A stretch of 33,043 nt of DNA, taken from positions 1 through 33,043 of the IMG/VR virus record IMGVR_UViG_3300044621_000501; one strand, 5' to 3'. The notes below the pieces were generated by a model. The model was not told where the DNA came from. It made no database searches and saw nothing but the letters and a program-made list of their open reading frames with translations. Position numbers and translations under genes: made by a program. The number at the start of each line of letters is the position of its first letter. Positions within the stretch are counted from its first letter, which is position 1. This document shows positions 1 to 8,238 of the stretch, piece after piece. This stretch comes from a virus.

Positions 1-543
1 AGCGATAGGATAACCAAAGTACCACTCACCCTCATATTCCCATCCCATTTGGTTATAGTATGGACCAGGGCCTACGTATAATTGATTCTGTTGACGTAGT
101 ATGTCTAACTTAGCTTCACCTACAACAACCTCACCATTTGAGTCAAACACAATGTCACCATTGTTATCTTGTAAGTACGCTGTAGCTGTAATGCTCTGAC
201 GAGCCTCTGTAAGCGGATATAAGACACCATTTCGGAGCATTGATATCCTTGCATAGTTTACATAGTCAGGAGGCAATACCATCTTTAATTGATCGCCTAG
301 CTCAAACTCAAGAACTTTAATATTTCTAAGTGCGTCGTAGTTAAGCTCTTGTATCGCCCTCTTTGCGTGAAATAGAACAGTATATCTGTCGACATTATTA
401 ACCAACTTGTCATTACCAACATACATCAATATAAAGTTATTGACGATGTCAGCTAAACTGACGTACTGATAAGACCCCCAATTAGCGTCCTCAGGAATGT
501 TACCATTATTGGTATAGTACTGATAGTTAGTAATATATGCCAT
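1..543 (-). CDS. Virion structural protein, probable head-tail connector (3' end outside the window)
   Basis: This is an open frame from ATG at 543 that runs off the left edge with about 181 residues visible. It begins MAYITNYQYYTNNG and is rich in Asn, Tyr and Leu, with no membrane segment. Its ATG overlaps the stop of the preceding gene (TAATG), so the two are probably translated together. It lies downstream of the capsid genes in a podovirus-like order, where connector, adaptor or tail-tube proteins are usual. I recognise no diagnostic motif. The structural role is inferred from position and from resemblance to conserved proteins of environmental Bacteroidota phages. Confidence 0.7.
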   Translation of the reverse strand, partial: MAYITNYQYYTNNGNIPEDANWGSYQYVSLADIVNNFILMYVGNDKLVNNVDRYTVLFHAKRAIQELNYDALRNIKVLEFELGDQLKMVLPPDYVNYARISMLRNGVLYPLTEARQSITATAYLQDNNGDIVFDSNGEVVVGEAKLDILRQQNQLYVGPGPYYNQMGWEYEGEWYFGYPIA

Positions 544-1241
544 TATTGTTTTTGTTGAATGTCTTGTACTTCTTCAGCTTTAGCTGCCGATACGATATCT
601 TTATCTCCAATTGATATACCAGAGTATTCGAGGATCTTTATAACCAGGTTAGCAAAGTCATCGAGTGGTAGCTCAAAGTCTACGTAGTTAGAGTCGTTTG
701 GATTAAAGAACGGATCTCCAAGTCCGTTTACAGTGTAAGTCCACTGTGGATCTCTTGGGTATCTTAAGTACTGACTAGTTACGTTTGTAGTTATTGTAGT
801 AGGGTAAACCAATATACCATTCTCATCCATTGTGTATACCGGATAAGCGGTACTTGGAGCGGTTAGGTTTGAGTTTACTAGGTTTAATATCTTACGATGA
901 CTAACCTTTTCTACCTCTTTACTGTTGTTGTATATTACCTTTTCTAAGAAAAAGTAATCGACAGGTAAATTGAATTTGTTTGTACCGTTATTATAGGTTA
1001 GACCTGTGAATACAGAAAATGAATCTATAACTTCGGCCATATTTTTAGGAATATCGGTATATCCCTCTCCATGCATTCTAGCGTTCTGCTTATTGATTGC
1101 ATTGCTGTAATTAAACATGTACTGCCCAAAAATCTCAAGCTGTGCCTGCTTAGCAAATTGGTTGAATTCCAATGGCGTAATAAAGCCACGGTTATCCTTA
1201 CTGATTATAGAAAGTACTGTATTTCGAACGTCATTGATCAT
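543..1241 (-). CDS. Virion structural protein, probable head-tail adaptor
   Basis: This is a 232-residue soluble protein starting MINDVRNTVLSII. An upstream in-frame TTG at 1259 would add six residues. I prefer ATG 1241 because a TATCTTTG -7 box occupies 1257-1264 on this strand and would put the transcript start between the two candidates. The N-terminal half is helical (for example EFNQFAKQAQLEIFGQYMF). The C-terminal half is mixed and ends in an acidic/Gln helix. It follows the capsid genes and is coupled by TAATG to the next structural gene. Connector or tail-tube adaptor is the best guess, from position alone. Confidence 0.65.
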   Translation of the reverse strand: MINDVRNTVLSIISKDNRGFITPLEFNQFAKQAQLEIFGQYMFNYSNAINKQNARMHGEGYTDIPKNMAEVIDSFSVFTGLTYNNGTNKFNLPVDYFFLEKVIYNNSKEVEKVSHRKILNLVNSNLTAPSTAYPVYTMDENGILVYPTTITTNVTSQYLRYPRDPQWTYTVNGLGDPFFNPNDSNYVDFELPLDDFANLVIKILEYSGISIGDKDIVSAAKAEEVQDIQQKQ

Positions 1242-1256
1242 CTGACTGCTTTTGTA

Positions 1257-1264
1257 CAAAGATA
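1257..1264 (-). promoter_or_regulatory. Bacteroidota-type -7 box (TATCTTTG)
   Basis: TATCTTTG on the minus strand fits TAnnTTTG and lies 15 nt upstream of the ATG at 1241, directly after a terminator hairpin. No TTG -33 element stands about 20 bp upstream. It would restart transcription of the connector genes. Confidence 0.5.
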
Positions 1265-1265
1265 A

Positions 1266-1296
1266 ATAAAAAAAGGCACTCCATTAGAAGTGCCCT
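1266..1296 (-). terminator. Rho-independent terminator
   Basis: On the minus strand, stem GGCACT/AGTGCC (1289-1294 with 1275-1280) has an 8-nt loop and is followed by a T run at 1274-1267. It sits right after the stop of the 94-residue gene. The plus-strand side has only a short T run, so it should act mainly leftward. Confidence 0.8.
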
Positions 1297-1318
1297 TTTA
1301 GTAGTAGTTAGCTTTAGA

Positions 1319-1603
1319 TTAAGCTACATCAATGTCACTAACAGCTTGAGGAACAGTTACGTCATAAACAGTATTTGTCCAAGATGTTTGTAAAGCAGCA
1401 GCAATTGCAGATTGGATTGCATTGCGCATGCTAAGAGCAACTTGAGCAGCATGAGTAAGAGTAACAACTTTACCACCTGCATAAGTAATTAATGTAGTAG
1501 TAGCAGTTGCAGAATCAGATCCTGCTTCAACTAAGATTACATTGTTAGCAGATACTAACTGATTTCCAGCGTCTGTAACTGGGATAGATAAAAACTTTTC
1601 CAT
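1319..1603 (-). CDS. Small virion-associated protein of the capsid region
   Basis: This 94-residue protein begins MEKFLSIPVTDAGNQLVSA. It is rich in Thr, Val and Ala and reads as mostly beta strands with one Ala-rich helix around residues 52-72. It has its own terminator behind it and a TAACTTTG -7 box in front, so it may be made as a separate abundant transcript. Similar short proteins lie near the capsid gene in environmental Bacteroidota phages. Decoration, head-fibre or other minor virion roles are possible, and nothing in the sequence decides between them. Confidence 0.65.
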   Translation of the reverse strand: MEKFLSIPVTDAGNQLVSANNVILVEAGSDSATATTTLITYAGGKVVTLTHAAQVALSMRNAIQSAIAAALQTSWTNTVYDVTVPQAVSDIDVA

Positions 1604-1634
1604 TTTCTAAAAATTTAATGGGTTAAACAATGCT

Positions 1635-1642
1635 CAAAGTTA
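1635..1642 (-). promoter_or_regulatory. Bacteroidota-type -7 box (TAACTTTG)
   Basis: TAACTTTG on the minus strand lies 31 nt before the ATG at 1603, in a 153-bp intergenic gap. The same octamer precedes two other late genes (5162-5169, 13228-13235). No -33 TTG is seen at the expected distance. Confidence 0.5.
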
Positions 1643-1647
1643 ATCAA

Positions 1648-1683
1648 AAAAAATAAAGGGATATCGATCTTACCTGATACCCC
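1648..1683 (-). terminator. Probable rho-independent terminator
   Basis: On the minus strand, GGGTATC (1682-1676) pairs with GATATCCC (1665-1658) with one bulged base, and a T-rich run follows at 1657-1644. It lies in the gap after the 254-residue gene. Confidence 0.55.
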
Positions 1684-1756
1684 ATTACTTCTGTTTCCAA
1701 TGACTAAATTAGAAGTAACAAATATATAATATTATTTGTTACTATCATATAAAAAA

Positions 1757-2521
1757 TTAATCATTTCCTGAAAACTTTTCTTCAAGGAATTTGAATAGCT
1801 CTATACCTTCATCTGATTGTAAGTGAGACGCTAGCGCGTGGATATGATCATGCCCAAATGGAACGGTCATTAAACGCTTCTTATTGTCTTTTAGGTTAAA
1901 GTGGATGTCTTTGTTTCCACGGAATGTAAAGTAACCTGTAGAGAATGCACGAGCAGCCATGTTATTCACTTTTAAAAGTGGATCAGATGCGGCTTCCATG
2001 AAATCTTGAGGATATCTCTTAGCAAACAACATCATGTCACGCTTAATCTCAGCAGAGCTCATTAGATCAACGTTACCGTTTAATACCAATCTAGCAATTG
2101 CTTCGAGGGTACTTAAGTCTTTGTCAGCTAAATCACGCGCAAGTAATAACGCATCAATCTCAGAGAATAACTCTTGTACGTCTTCTTGTGCATCACGCTC
2201 AGCATCAAACTCATAAAATTCAGTACCGTTACCTGGATGGTAATGTAAGAATTCTTGTAATACTGGGTTGCTTTTTGGAACTGTAAGAACACCATCCTCA
2301 AATACAATTGGCTCAACAATTACGTTGGCGTCTTGATCATCTTGAAATGGGCTTCTTGAATTTCTCGCATATCTTAACGGATGATTAGCGTTGGTTTCTT
2401 CATCGTAATAAAGCAAACGCTTGCGAGGAGTGTCTTTGTGTGCAATGTAGTAGCTCAGTGGAGCTTCTTGCAACTTTAATAAATATGTCCTATCCTTAGG
2501 CTCTAGTTTTACTCTGTTCAT
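1757..2521 (-). CDS. Conserved phage protein next to the capsid gene
   Basis: This is a 254-residue soluble protein. The N-terminus (MNRVKLEPKDRTYLLKLQEA) is basic. The middle (about residues 85-150) is acidic and helical, and the C-terminus ends in a helix (HLQSDEGIELFKFLEEKF). It lies between the major capsid gene and a small structural gene, with a strong terminator before it and a weaker one after it, so its level may differ from that of the capsid protein. I do not recognise a family. A virion or head-completion role is inferred only from location. Confidence 0.65.
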   Translation of the reverse strand: MNRVKLEPKDRTYLLKLQEAPLSYYIAHKDTPRKRLLYYDEETNANHPLRYARNSRSPFQDDQDANVIVEPIVFEDGVLTVPKSNPVLQEFLHYHPGNGTEFYEFDAERDAQEDVQELFSEIDALLLARDLADKDLSTLEAIARLVLNGNVDLMSSAEIKRDMMLFAKRYPQDFMEAASDPLLKVNNMAARAFSTGYFTFRGNKDIHFNLKDNKKRLMTVPFGHDHIHALASHLQSDEGIELFKFLEEKFSGND

Positions 2522-2540
2522 TTGATATAATTTAAATTAT

Positions 2541-2574
2541 TAAAAAAAATAGAGAGGGGTCGTAACCCCTCTCG
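2541..2574 (-). terminator. Strong rho-independent terminator after the capsid gene
   Basis: On the minus strand a perfect 9-bp stem (2573-2565 with 2560-2552, GAGAGGGGT/ACCCCTCTC) has a 4-nt loop and is followed by a run of eight T at 2549-2542. It directly follows the major capsid gene and would cap its transcript. Confidence 0.9.
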
Positions 2575-2588
2575 TATTATTGGTCTTC

Positions 2589-4022
2589 TTATCCTTTGAA
2601 GATGAAGAAGTTGTTAGCACCCATTGTACAAAGCGCACGCTCTGACAAGAAGTTGACCTCCATAGCATCCAAGTCGCTAGTCTGTGCACCACCGGCAGAA
2701 CCAGTCATCCAAGTTTTGTAACGACGATTTTCAGCTTCAGAAGCACGGTAACGAACGTGAAGGAATGGACGTTTTGCATTCTTACCAAGTACTTGATCGT
2801 AAACGCTCATTGTACCAGCAGGAACCAAGACACCGTTGATAGCACCACCAACAAGACCACCACGAAGGGTTGCATCGTTAAGGTATTTCCAATCAGTCTT
2901 GTAAAACTCATAACCACGACGGAATCCAGAGAAACCAAGGTTAAGGGCCATTTCTTCGCTGTTGTCAAACAAACCGTAAGAAGTACCACCAGCACCGTAA
3001 GAGTTCTGAGCAGCCAACATATCGTCGATGTCAAAAGAGAACTGACGGTTTAAGAACAATACGTTCTCAGCGATAGCACCTTGCTTGTCAAGACGTTGTA
3101 CGATTGTATCGAAGTCACCTAAAGAAGATGGGTTACCACCTGCCCAAACGTTACCACGAGATTCAATAGCAGCAAACATACCTTGAGTACCAGCAGCAGT
3201 TGTACCAGCAGTAGATCCAGGAGCAGCAGCTGTAGATGGAGAAAGGTAAGCTAATGCATCAGAACCAGTTTCAGCTTTAACACCTTCTACCATTGACATC
3301 TCAAGATAATCTTCGTAACGTAGACGAGTCTCATGCTCGGATTTTAAATACCAGTAGTAACCAGTAGCGCCGTTCTCAGTAGTTACTTCAACCCAACCAA
3401 CTTGAGCCATGTCAGAACCAGAGACAGTGTACTTGTCTTTAATGATGATTGGCTTGTTGTCGAAGAAAAGGTCTTGTGCTTCCAAAGAACCACTCATACC
3501 GCTAGTTCCTTTACCGAATTCAGATCCGTAAACAAATGCAGTTACAAGCTCAGTTGTAATTGTAAATGGTGAACCAGAAGCGTTGTAGAACTTAACTGTA
3601 AATGTAGATCCGTCAGCAGCAACAGCACTAATAACAGCTTTAGCTGAGTTAGCAGCAATTGTCTGTGAAGACAAGAATACAGTTTGGTTTACACGGAAGT
3701 TACATACAGTAGCCGCTGGCATGTTGAATGTAGCTGTGTCAGATGCTGCTGCAGATGCAGGAACAACGTTAGTGTATTTTGTGTGAAGACGACCTTGTTC
3801 TGCCCATTTGATAAGGTCAGAGTTAGTAGGAAGTTCTGCACCTACCATACGCAAGAAAGATGCGATTGAACGGTTACCGTAACGCTCAAATTCTTGCTCG
3901 TAAGTGTCAGGCAAATATTGATTCAAGAAATCAAAATTTGTGATGTAGTTTGTAGGCAATGCTGCCTTTACAGAGCTCGGGGTCAATAATGGGCCCGGAG
4001 ATGCATTTAATGTACCAGCCAT
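2589..4022 (-). CDS. Major capsid protein
   Basis: This 477-residue protein would form the phage head shell. It follows the scaffold candidate by 5 bp and is itself followed by a strong terminator, as expected for a very highly expressed capsid gene. Residues about 40-90 (YEQEFERYGNRSIASFLRMV, then IKWAEQGRLHTKY) resemble the N-terminal region of capsid proteins from crAss-like and related Bacteroidota phages. Residues about 88-170 are Ala/Thr/Val-rich and look like an inserted beta domain. Another low-complexity Ala/Gly/Thr stretch lies near 260-285. The HK97 fold is assumed for tailed phages and is not visible from sequence. Confidence comes from gene order, length and these segments. Confidence 0.87.
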   Translation of the reverse strand: MAGTLNASPGPLLTPSSVKAALPTNYITNFDFLNQYLPDTYEQEFERYGNRSIASFLRMVGAELPTNSDLIKWAEQGRLHTKYTNVVPASAAASDTATFNMPAATVCNFRVNQTVFLSSQTIAANSAKAVISAVAADGSTFTVKFYNASGSPFTITTELVTAFVYGSEFGKGTSGMSGSLEAQDLFFDNKPIIIKDKYTVSGSDMAQVGWVEVTTENGATGYYWYLKSEHETRLRYEDYLEMSMVEGVKAETGSDALAYLSPSTAAAPGSTAGTTAAGTQGMFAAIESRGNVWAGGNPSSLGDFDTIVQRLDKQGAIAENVLFLNRQFSFDIDDMLAAQNSYGAGGTSYGLFDNSEEMALNLGFSGFRRGYEFYKTDWKYLNDATLRGGLVGGAINGVLVPAGTMSVYDQVLGKNAKRPFLHVRYRASEAENRRYKTWMTGSAGGAQTSDLDAMEVNFLSERALCTMGANNFFIFKG

Positions 4023-4027
4023 TTTTT

Positions 4028-5146
4028 CTAGTTTTTAGGTTTTTGTTTAATAACTAATCTGTTACCGTAACTAGGCTCTACAGCTCTTACTTTGAAACCA
4101 CCGTCGGTTTTCTTAGTCATCTGAGTAGATTGGCGCACCATGTCGATATTTTTTGACTCCTTAGAGACTGTATCAACTGTGTCTGCCATTCCCTTCTCAT
4201 AAAAGAACTTTGCAAACTTATCAGGGTTCGAAGCAATCGCTATTGCTCGATGGAATAACTCAGCATCCTTTAGGTAACCATCTTCGTTTAAGAACTTATT
4301 TACAAAGTTCTTTAGTGAAGACTGCTCCTCAAGAAGTGACTTAGCTTCTGCTGGTTTATAGGTTAGCGCTTTGTCTTCGTCAATTGTAAATTTGAAACCT
4401 TCAAACTTATCAGAAAACAACTCACTAGTCTTGTCAGCAAAAAACTGAGACCGCTTTGTTTGCTCCTCTTGCTCGCTAGTTGCGGCTTGTTTATATTGCT
4501 TGTAAGATTCGTAAGCTTCTTTTTCTTCTGCCGGAACAAAAGCATCCCTTGACTCAAGCGGCGCTTTGTACTGTTCTTTTAGTTTATTAAAGTAGTCACG
4601 AGCCTTAGTCAGCTCTTTTTTACGTTCTAGCTTTACCTTTTTAATGTGCTTCTCATCATCAAAGTCTTCATCATATGAATACTTAGACTCAAGCTCGAAC
4701 TTAACCTCATCAGCATCAAGCTCAGGGTTCTGTTCTTTGTGGTATTGGTAAAGCAAAGAATCTTCATCCATGGCGCTGTAGTCGACATTCAACTTCATGA
4801 AGTCTTCAATACCACGCCCGGTATCTTTCTTATACTTTAGAAACGCAGAGACATCTTCAGGTAGTTCTTCAGCTTGTGATCGCTGCTCAACTAACTCATC
4901 TAAAGATGTGATCTCTTTGTTCCATCTTTTTCCTAGATATGAAAGAACTTTATTATCATCTAAATCCACCTCTTGTGGTGGATTATCATCTACTACTGTC
5001 TCAACTGGTGGTTCGTCTGCTAAGTCAATCTTTACAGTATCATTATCACCAGAGTGATCCTCTAATCCTTCAAGAAGCGCTGCTTCTTTTTCGGCTACAG
5101 ATTTCTCTTCGAAATCTACAGACCTTACTTTGAATTCATTTTCCAT
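4028..5146 (-). CDS. Putative capsid scaffold protein
   Basis: This is a 372-residue, highly charged, Cys-poor protein. An acidic N-terminal third (many D/E, with a PPVETVVDDNPPQEVDLDD segment) is followed by a long helical, coiled-coil-like middle (about residues 150-260). The C-terminus is basic. Length, charge and position immediately upstream of the capsid gene are typical of phage scaffold proteins, which guide shell assembly and then leave. Scaffolds diverge fast, so the call rests on these features and not on a motif. A TAACTTTG -7 box lies 15 nt before its ATG and may drive the scaffold-capsid transcript. Confidence 0.72.
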   Translation of the reverse strand: MENEFKVRSVDFEEKSVAEKEAALLEGLEDHSGDNDTVKIDLADEPPVETVVDDNPPQEVDLDDNKVLSYLGKRWNKEITSLDELVEQRSQAEELPEDVSAFLKYKKDTGRGIEDFMKLNVDYSAMDEDSLLYQYHKEQNPELDADEVKFELESKYSYDEDFDDEKHIKKVKLERKKELTKARDYFNKLKEQYKAPLESRDAFVPAEEKEAYESYKQYKQAATSEQEEQTKRSQFFADKTSELFSDKFEGFKFTIDEDKALTYKPAEAKSLLEEQSSLKNFVNKFLNEDGYLKDAELFHRAIAIASNPDKFAKFFYEKGMADTVDTVSKESKNIDMVRQSTQMTKKTDGGFKVRAVEPSYGNRLVIKQKPKN

Positions 5147-5161
5147 TTAATTTAATTTTGA

Positions 5162-5169
5162 CAAAGTTA
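5162..5169 (-). promoter_or_regulatory. Bacteroidota-type -7 box (TAACTTTG) before the scaffold-capsid genes
   Basis: TAACTTTG on the minus strand lies in a 36-bp A/T-rich gap, 15 nt before the scaffold ATG at 5146. No TTG lies about 20 bp upstream. It is the best candidate for a dedicated scaffold and capsid promoter. Confidence 0.55.
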
Positions 5170-5182
5170 ATAATTATTTTAT

Positions 5183-5815
5183 TTATTCATTATCGTAGAA
5201 CATACGATCAGAGTCTTCTGTGTGCCACTTATCAAAGCCTTCGCAATTGTAGTAGTCTGTATTAACTAAATAATCAGGACGCTCTGGAAAAGGCTTCGTG
5301 ACAAATGATGGCTCAGACCACTTAATACGATTGTTTGGCTGAAGGGCTATTTGACCATTGTCAAGTAGAATAATGTGATGACTCTTGTGCTCTAAGGCAT
5401 CCTCTGCTAACGATAGGTCAGTATTTAAGTCATTAGCTCCCCAGTTAATGGTGGCATAATAACTACCTGGGTAGAACTCGTGGTCTTTCATATACACCTC
5501 TACCTTTGTATCGTATACATAAGACAAATGTAATAAGGTGAAGTTATAAGAAAAACAGTTCCATATCTGTAAGAAGTGAAAAGGTAGATCTGGATCTGGT
5601 GTCTTTGGTTCAGTAAGTAAGGCATGACTTGGTAACTTATCACGCATTACTCCGTTATCTAGTAGAACTTGGAATAACGCCGCCTGCCCAGGCATACATC
5701 TTACCGACATTATAACGCCAGGTGTAAAATCTCCTTGCCCTTTTTGGTGTTGATACATGTACTCATTTCTAACGAATACTTTTAAAGGGAAAAAGTTATG
5801 CTCTATATATGCCAT
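5183..5815 (-). CDS. Conserved phage protein between portal and scaffold genes
   Basis: This 210-residue protein begins MAYIEHNFFPLKVFVRNEYM. It is rich in aromatic residues (for example the LQIWNCFSYNFTLLHLSYVY segment), with no signal peptide or obvious membrane span. Its ATG overlaps the portal stop (TAATG). The place between portal and scaffold is fixed in many phages of this kind and suggests a head-assembly or virion role. I know no enzymatic motif in it. Confidence 0.65.
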   Translation of the reverse strand: MAYIEHNFFPLKVFVRNEYMYQHQKGQGDFTPGVIMSVRCMPGQAALFQVLLDNGVMRDKLPSHALLTEPKTPDPDLPFHFLQIWNCFSYNFTLLHLSYVYDTKVEVYMKDHEFYPGSYYATINWGANDLNTDLSLAEDALEHKSHHIILLDNGQIALQPNNRIKWSEPSFVTKPFPERPDYLVNTDYYNCEGFDKWHTEDSDRMFYDNE

Positions 5816-8238
5816 TATTTAGGCCCAAATGATTCTAAATCAAATCCAGATAAATCATCTTCTGTGCTCTCAAAATTCTGAGGCGGTAGGTTATTCTGTC
5901 GTTGGTTAATTAGCTCAGACTGACGAGTGGCCTGTAGGTCTACTCGCTTATCTTTCGCCTTTTCTTTTTGGTCTTCACGATCTTTCAATGTCTGCATCTG
6001 CATTCCGTTCAATTGCATGTTGTATTGGAACTCAATAGCCATCAACTCTTTCTTGAGTTCGGCTTCTGCCTGCATCTTCTGAATGTCGCCTTGAACTTCC
6101 ATCTGCTTGATCTGAGCTTTCGTTTGGCCTTCCAATTGGATGACCTGTGCTTTTGCCTCAGCAGCTGCTTGAGAGGATTGGATGTTTGTCTGCATTTGCA
6201 TTTGGAACTCCATCTCTTTCTCTTTCTGCTTTTGCTCCATACGCTTACGACGTTTCATCTTAAGCATCTCGTTGGCAAGCTTGATATTGTTAATCATACG
6301 GATGTCAATTGCATCCTCTAGGTCAATTGTCTGCTGCTGTAGAGCGACTTGAATGTTTTGCTCAAGCTGAGCTTTTTGCTCTTCGTCTGGTGCAATCTCA
6401 ATGAAGATACCAAAATCGTGTAGGTAAAGATCCTTAACGTCCTCAAGTATTGCCATGTTGTACTTGCCAATCTGCATAGCAAACTCCTCAGCGAAGTCAG
6501 CATATTCAAGTATGTCAGCAACGCGGATAGATAAGCACTCAGCAACTCTCTTGGTGGTATTAAGACCAGCGTCTAAGATGTGGCGAGTAGCTGTGTTTGA
6601 GTTTAGCGCTGCAAGCTTCTGAACACCAACCAAAGCATCCGGGTGTGGTGTTGATGCGTCACGCACCTCGTTTACACCCGTCACGTCGCGGATCATATTC
6701 AAGTAGTGGTTGTAGTTGCCGATAAGGGCAGCCATCTTAGCTTGACCACTGTTTGAGTTGAGTTCTTGAATTGGAATACGCGCGTTGTTGAAATCACCGT
6801 CTTGTGTGTAGCTACGTCCAATCACACTACCCGTTTGGAAGTATAGATTGAGTGCATCCTCAGGGTTGTATGCGGCACCTGTTCCAAGGTCTACTTCATT
6901 AATACCATCAGCATCAATGAACACACCATCAGGAACTACGCGAGCCATAACTTGCTGTAGCTTCAAGTGAGTCAATTGGATCTGATCGGCAAATGGAATC
7001 ATTCGACGAACAAGTGACTCAATATTTCCTTTATAGTAACGTGGAGCGTAAGCAATGTAGTTTGGAAGTGCTTTCTGTGATGCAGACTTAGGACGTACCA
7101 TATTCTTCATCATCTCCCACTTAATGATGATGTTTGATCCACCGACCAATACACCTTCATACCAAACGTCACGAACGGCTTCAACTACCTCAAACATTTC
7201 GTTTGGTGGTGGGTTAAAGTTGTCATCCTTACGGATCACTCGCTCTCCTCCGTTCTCAAGTAATTTCTTTTTCCAAACAAACTTCTTGTGAGTCTTATAG
7301 TTAAAATATAAAAGCGTCACGACCTCATTTAAGAATGCGTCGTCTTGATAGTTACGAACCACAGGGAAGTAGTCATACCAAGCTGAACCTGCGTTCTTAA
7401 TCTCAGTCAACTCTTCGTCAGTAAGGTTTGGATTCATTTTAAGCAGCTCAGTGTAGTGAACCTGCTTAACCTCCCCGAAGTAGAAACAATCAGAGAAGTC
7501 GCTCTTTTCAGTATAGCTGTGAATCCAGTTAGCTGGATCTACATACTCAACCTTAACACCATCATTAATAAGGAACTCATGCTTTACAACACCGAGTCCT
7601 ATCGTGGCTACGTCGTAGTAATAATCTCTCAACACATCTTCATAGTCATTCATCTTAAGAAGTGTGTTGATGGCAATCTCTTCAGCGATCTCAATAGATG
7701 GCTTGTAGTTCATTTGCATATACAGAGAAAGCTCCTGATCATTTGCAGGAAGCTCATCTGGATTTACGTTGAACGCGTCGATACCAAGTGTTTCCTTGGT
7801 CATCATTAAGAAGTCCTTAGCCACCATGTCAGCCTCGATCATGTCCTGGAACACGTTCTTTTTCTCAGCCGATAAAACATCCTGAGCCTCTGCCTTAATG
7901 GTGTATGGTCTGTCTAACATTCCGTTGACAACCACGTCAACAAATTTAGGAATGATTGGAACCGGAGTCCAATCTAAGTTAAGCATTGATATGTCGCCAT
8001 TAACAGCGATTTCATCCTTGTACTTCTGTACAGGCTGTTCTCCACGGGCATATAGTCTCAAGCGGTGGAATTCACCCCACTGCTGATAAAATCTGCTTGA
8101 ATTAGACTTCCTCTTAAACCACTCCCCTTCGATAGCTTTTCCTACCTTTAATCCGTAATCAAAAGTCGCCTTGATTTCATCTGGCGCCATTTGGTCCGGA
8201 AAGGGTAATGAGGAGATAACAACTGATGTTTTATCCAT
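5815..8238 (-). CDS. Portal protein
   Basis: This 807-residue protein is the expected DNA-entry ring at one head vertex, where terminase docks. It lies directly downstream of the terminase large subunit, with TAATG overlaps at both ends. The body includes tryptophan-rich and Tyr-rich segments typical of the portal wing and stem (for example VDPANWIHSYTEKSDFSD). The region around residues 480-560 fits a helical crown or stem zone. The last 150 residues form a Gln/Glu/Lys/Met-rich coiled coil, which continues as an acidic tail. The size is large for a portal but usual for podovirus-like and crAss-like phages. The call is from order, length and architecture. Confidence 0.85.
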   Translation of the reverse strand: MDKTSVVISSLPFPDQMAPDEIKATFDYGLKVGKAIEGEWFKRKSNSSRFYQQWGEFHRLRLYARGEQPVQKYKDEIAVNGDISMLNLDWTPVPIIPKFVDVVVNGMLDRPYTIKAEAQDVLSAEKKNVFQDMIEADMVAKDFLMMTKETLGIDAFNVNPDELPANDQELSLYMQMNYKPSIEIAEEIAINTLLKMNDYEDVLRDYYYDVATIGLGVVKHEFLINDGVKVEYVDPANWIHSYTEKSDFSDCFYFGEVKQVHYTELLKMNPNLTDEELTEIKNAGSAWYDYFPVVRNYQDDAFLNEVVTLLYFNYKTHKKFVWKKKLLENGGERVIRKDDNFNPPPNEMFEVVEAVRDVWYEGVLVGGSNIIIKWEMMKNMVRPKSASQKALPNYIAYAPRYYKGNIESLVRRMIPFADQIQLTHLKLQQVMARVVPDGVFIDADGINEVDLGTGAAYNPEDALNLYFQTGSVIGRSYTQDGDFNNARIPIQELNSNSGQAKMAALIGNYNHYLNMIRDVTGVNEVRDASTPHPDALVGVQKLAALNSNTATRHILDAGLNTTKRVAECLSIRVADILEYADFAEEFAMQIGKYNMAILEDVKDLYLHDFGIFIEIAPDEEQKAQLEQNIQVALQQQTIDLEDAIDIRMINNIKLANEMLKMKRRKRMEQKQKEKEMEFQMQMQTNIQSSQAAAEAKAQVIQLEGQTKAQIKQMEVQGDIQKMQAEAELKKELMAIEFQYNMQLNGMQMQTLKDREDQKEKAKDKRVDLQATRQSELINQRQNNLPPQNFESTEDDLSGFDLESFGPK

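Noticed and set aside
1242-1259. TTG start at 1259 for the 543-1241 gene
   Set aside because: The TATCTTTG promoter box overlaps it, and ATG 1241 gives a normal leader.
5968-6321. Plus-strand open frame opposite the portal coiled coil
   Set aside because: It is the Leu/His-rich complement of a Gln/Glu/Met-rich coiled coil, a common artefact.
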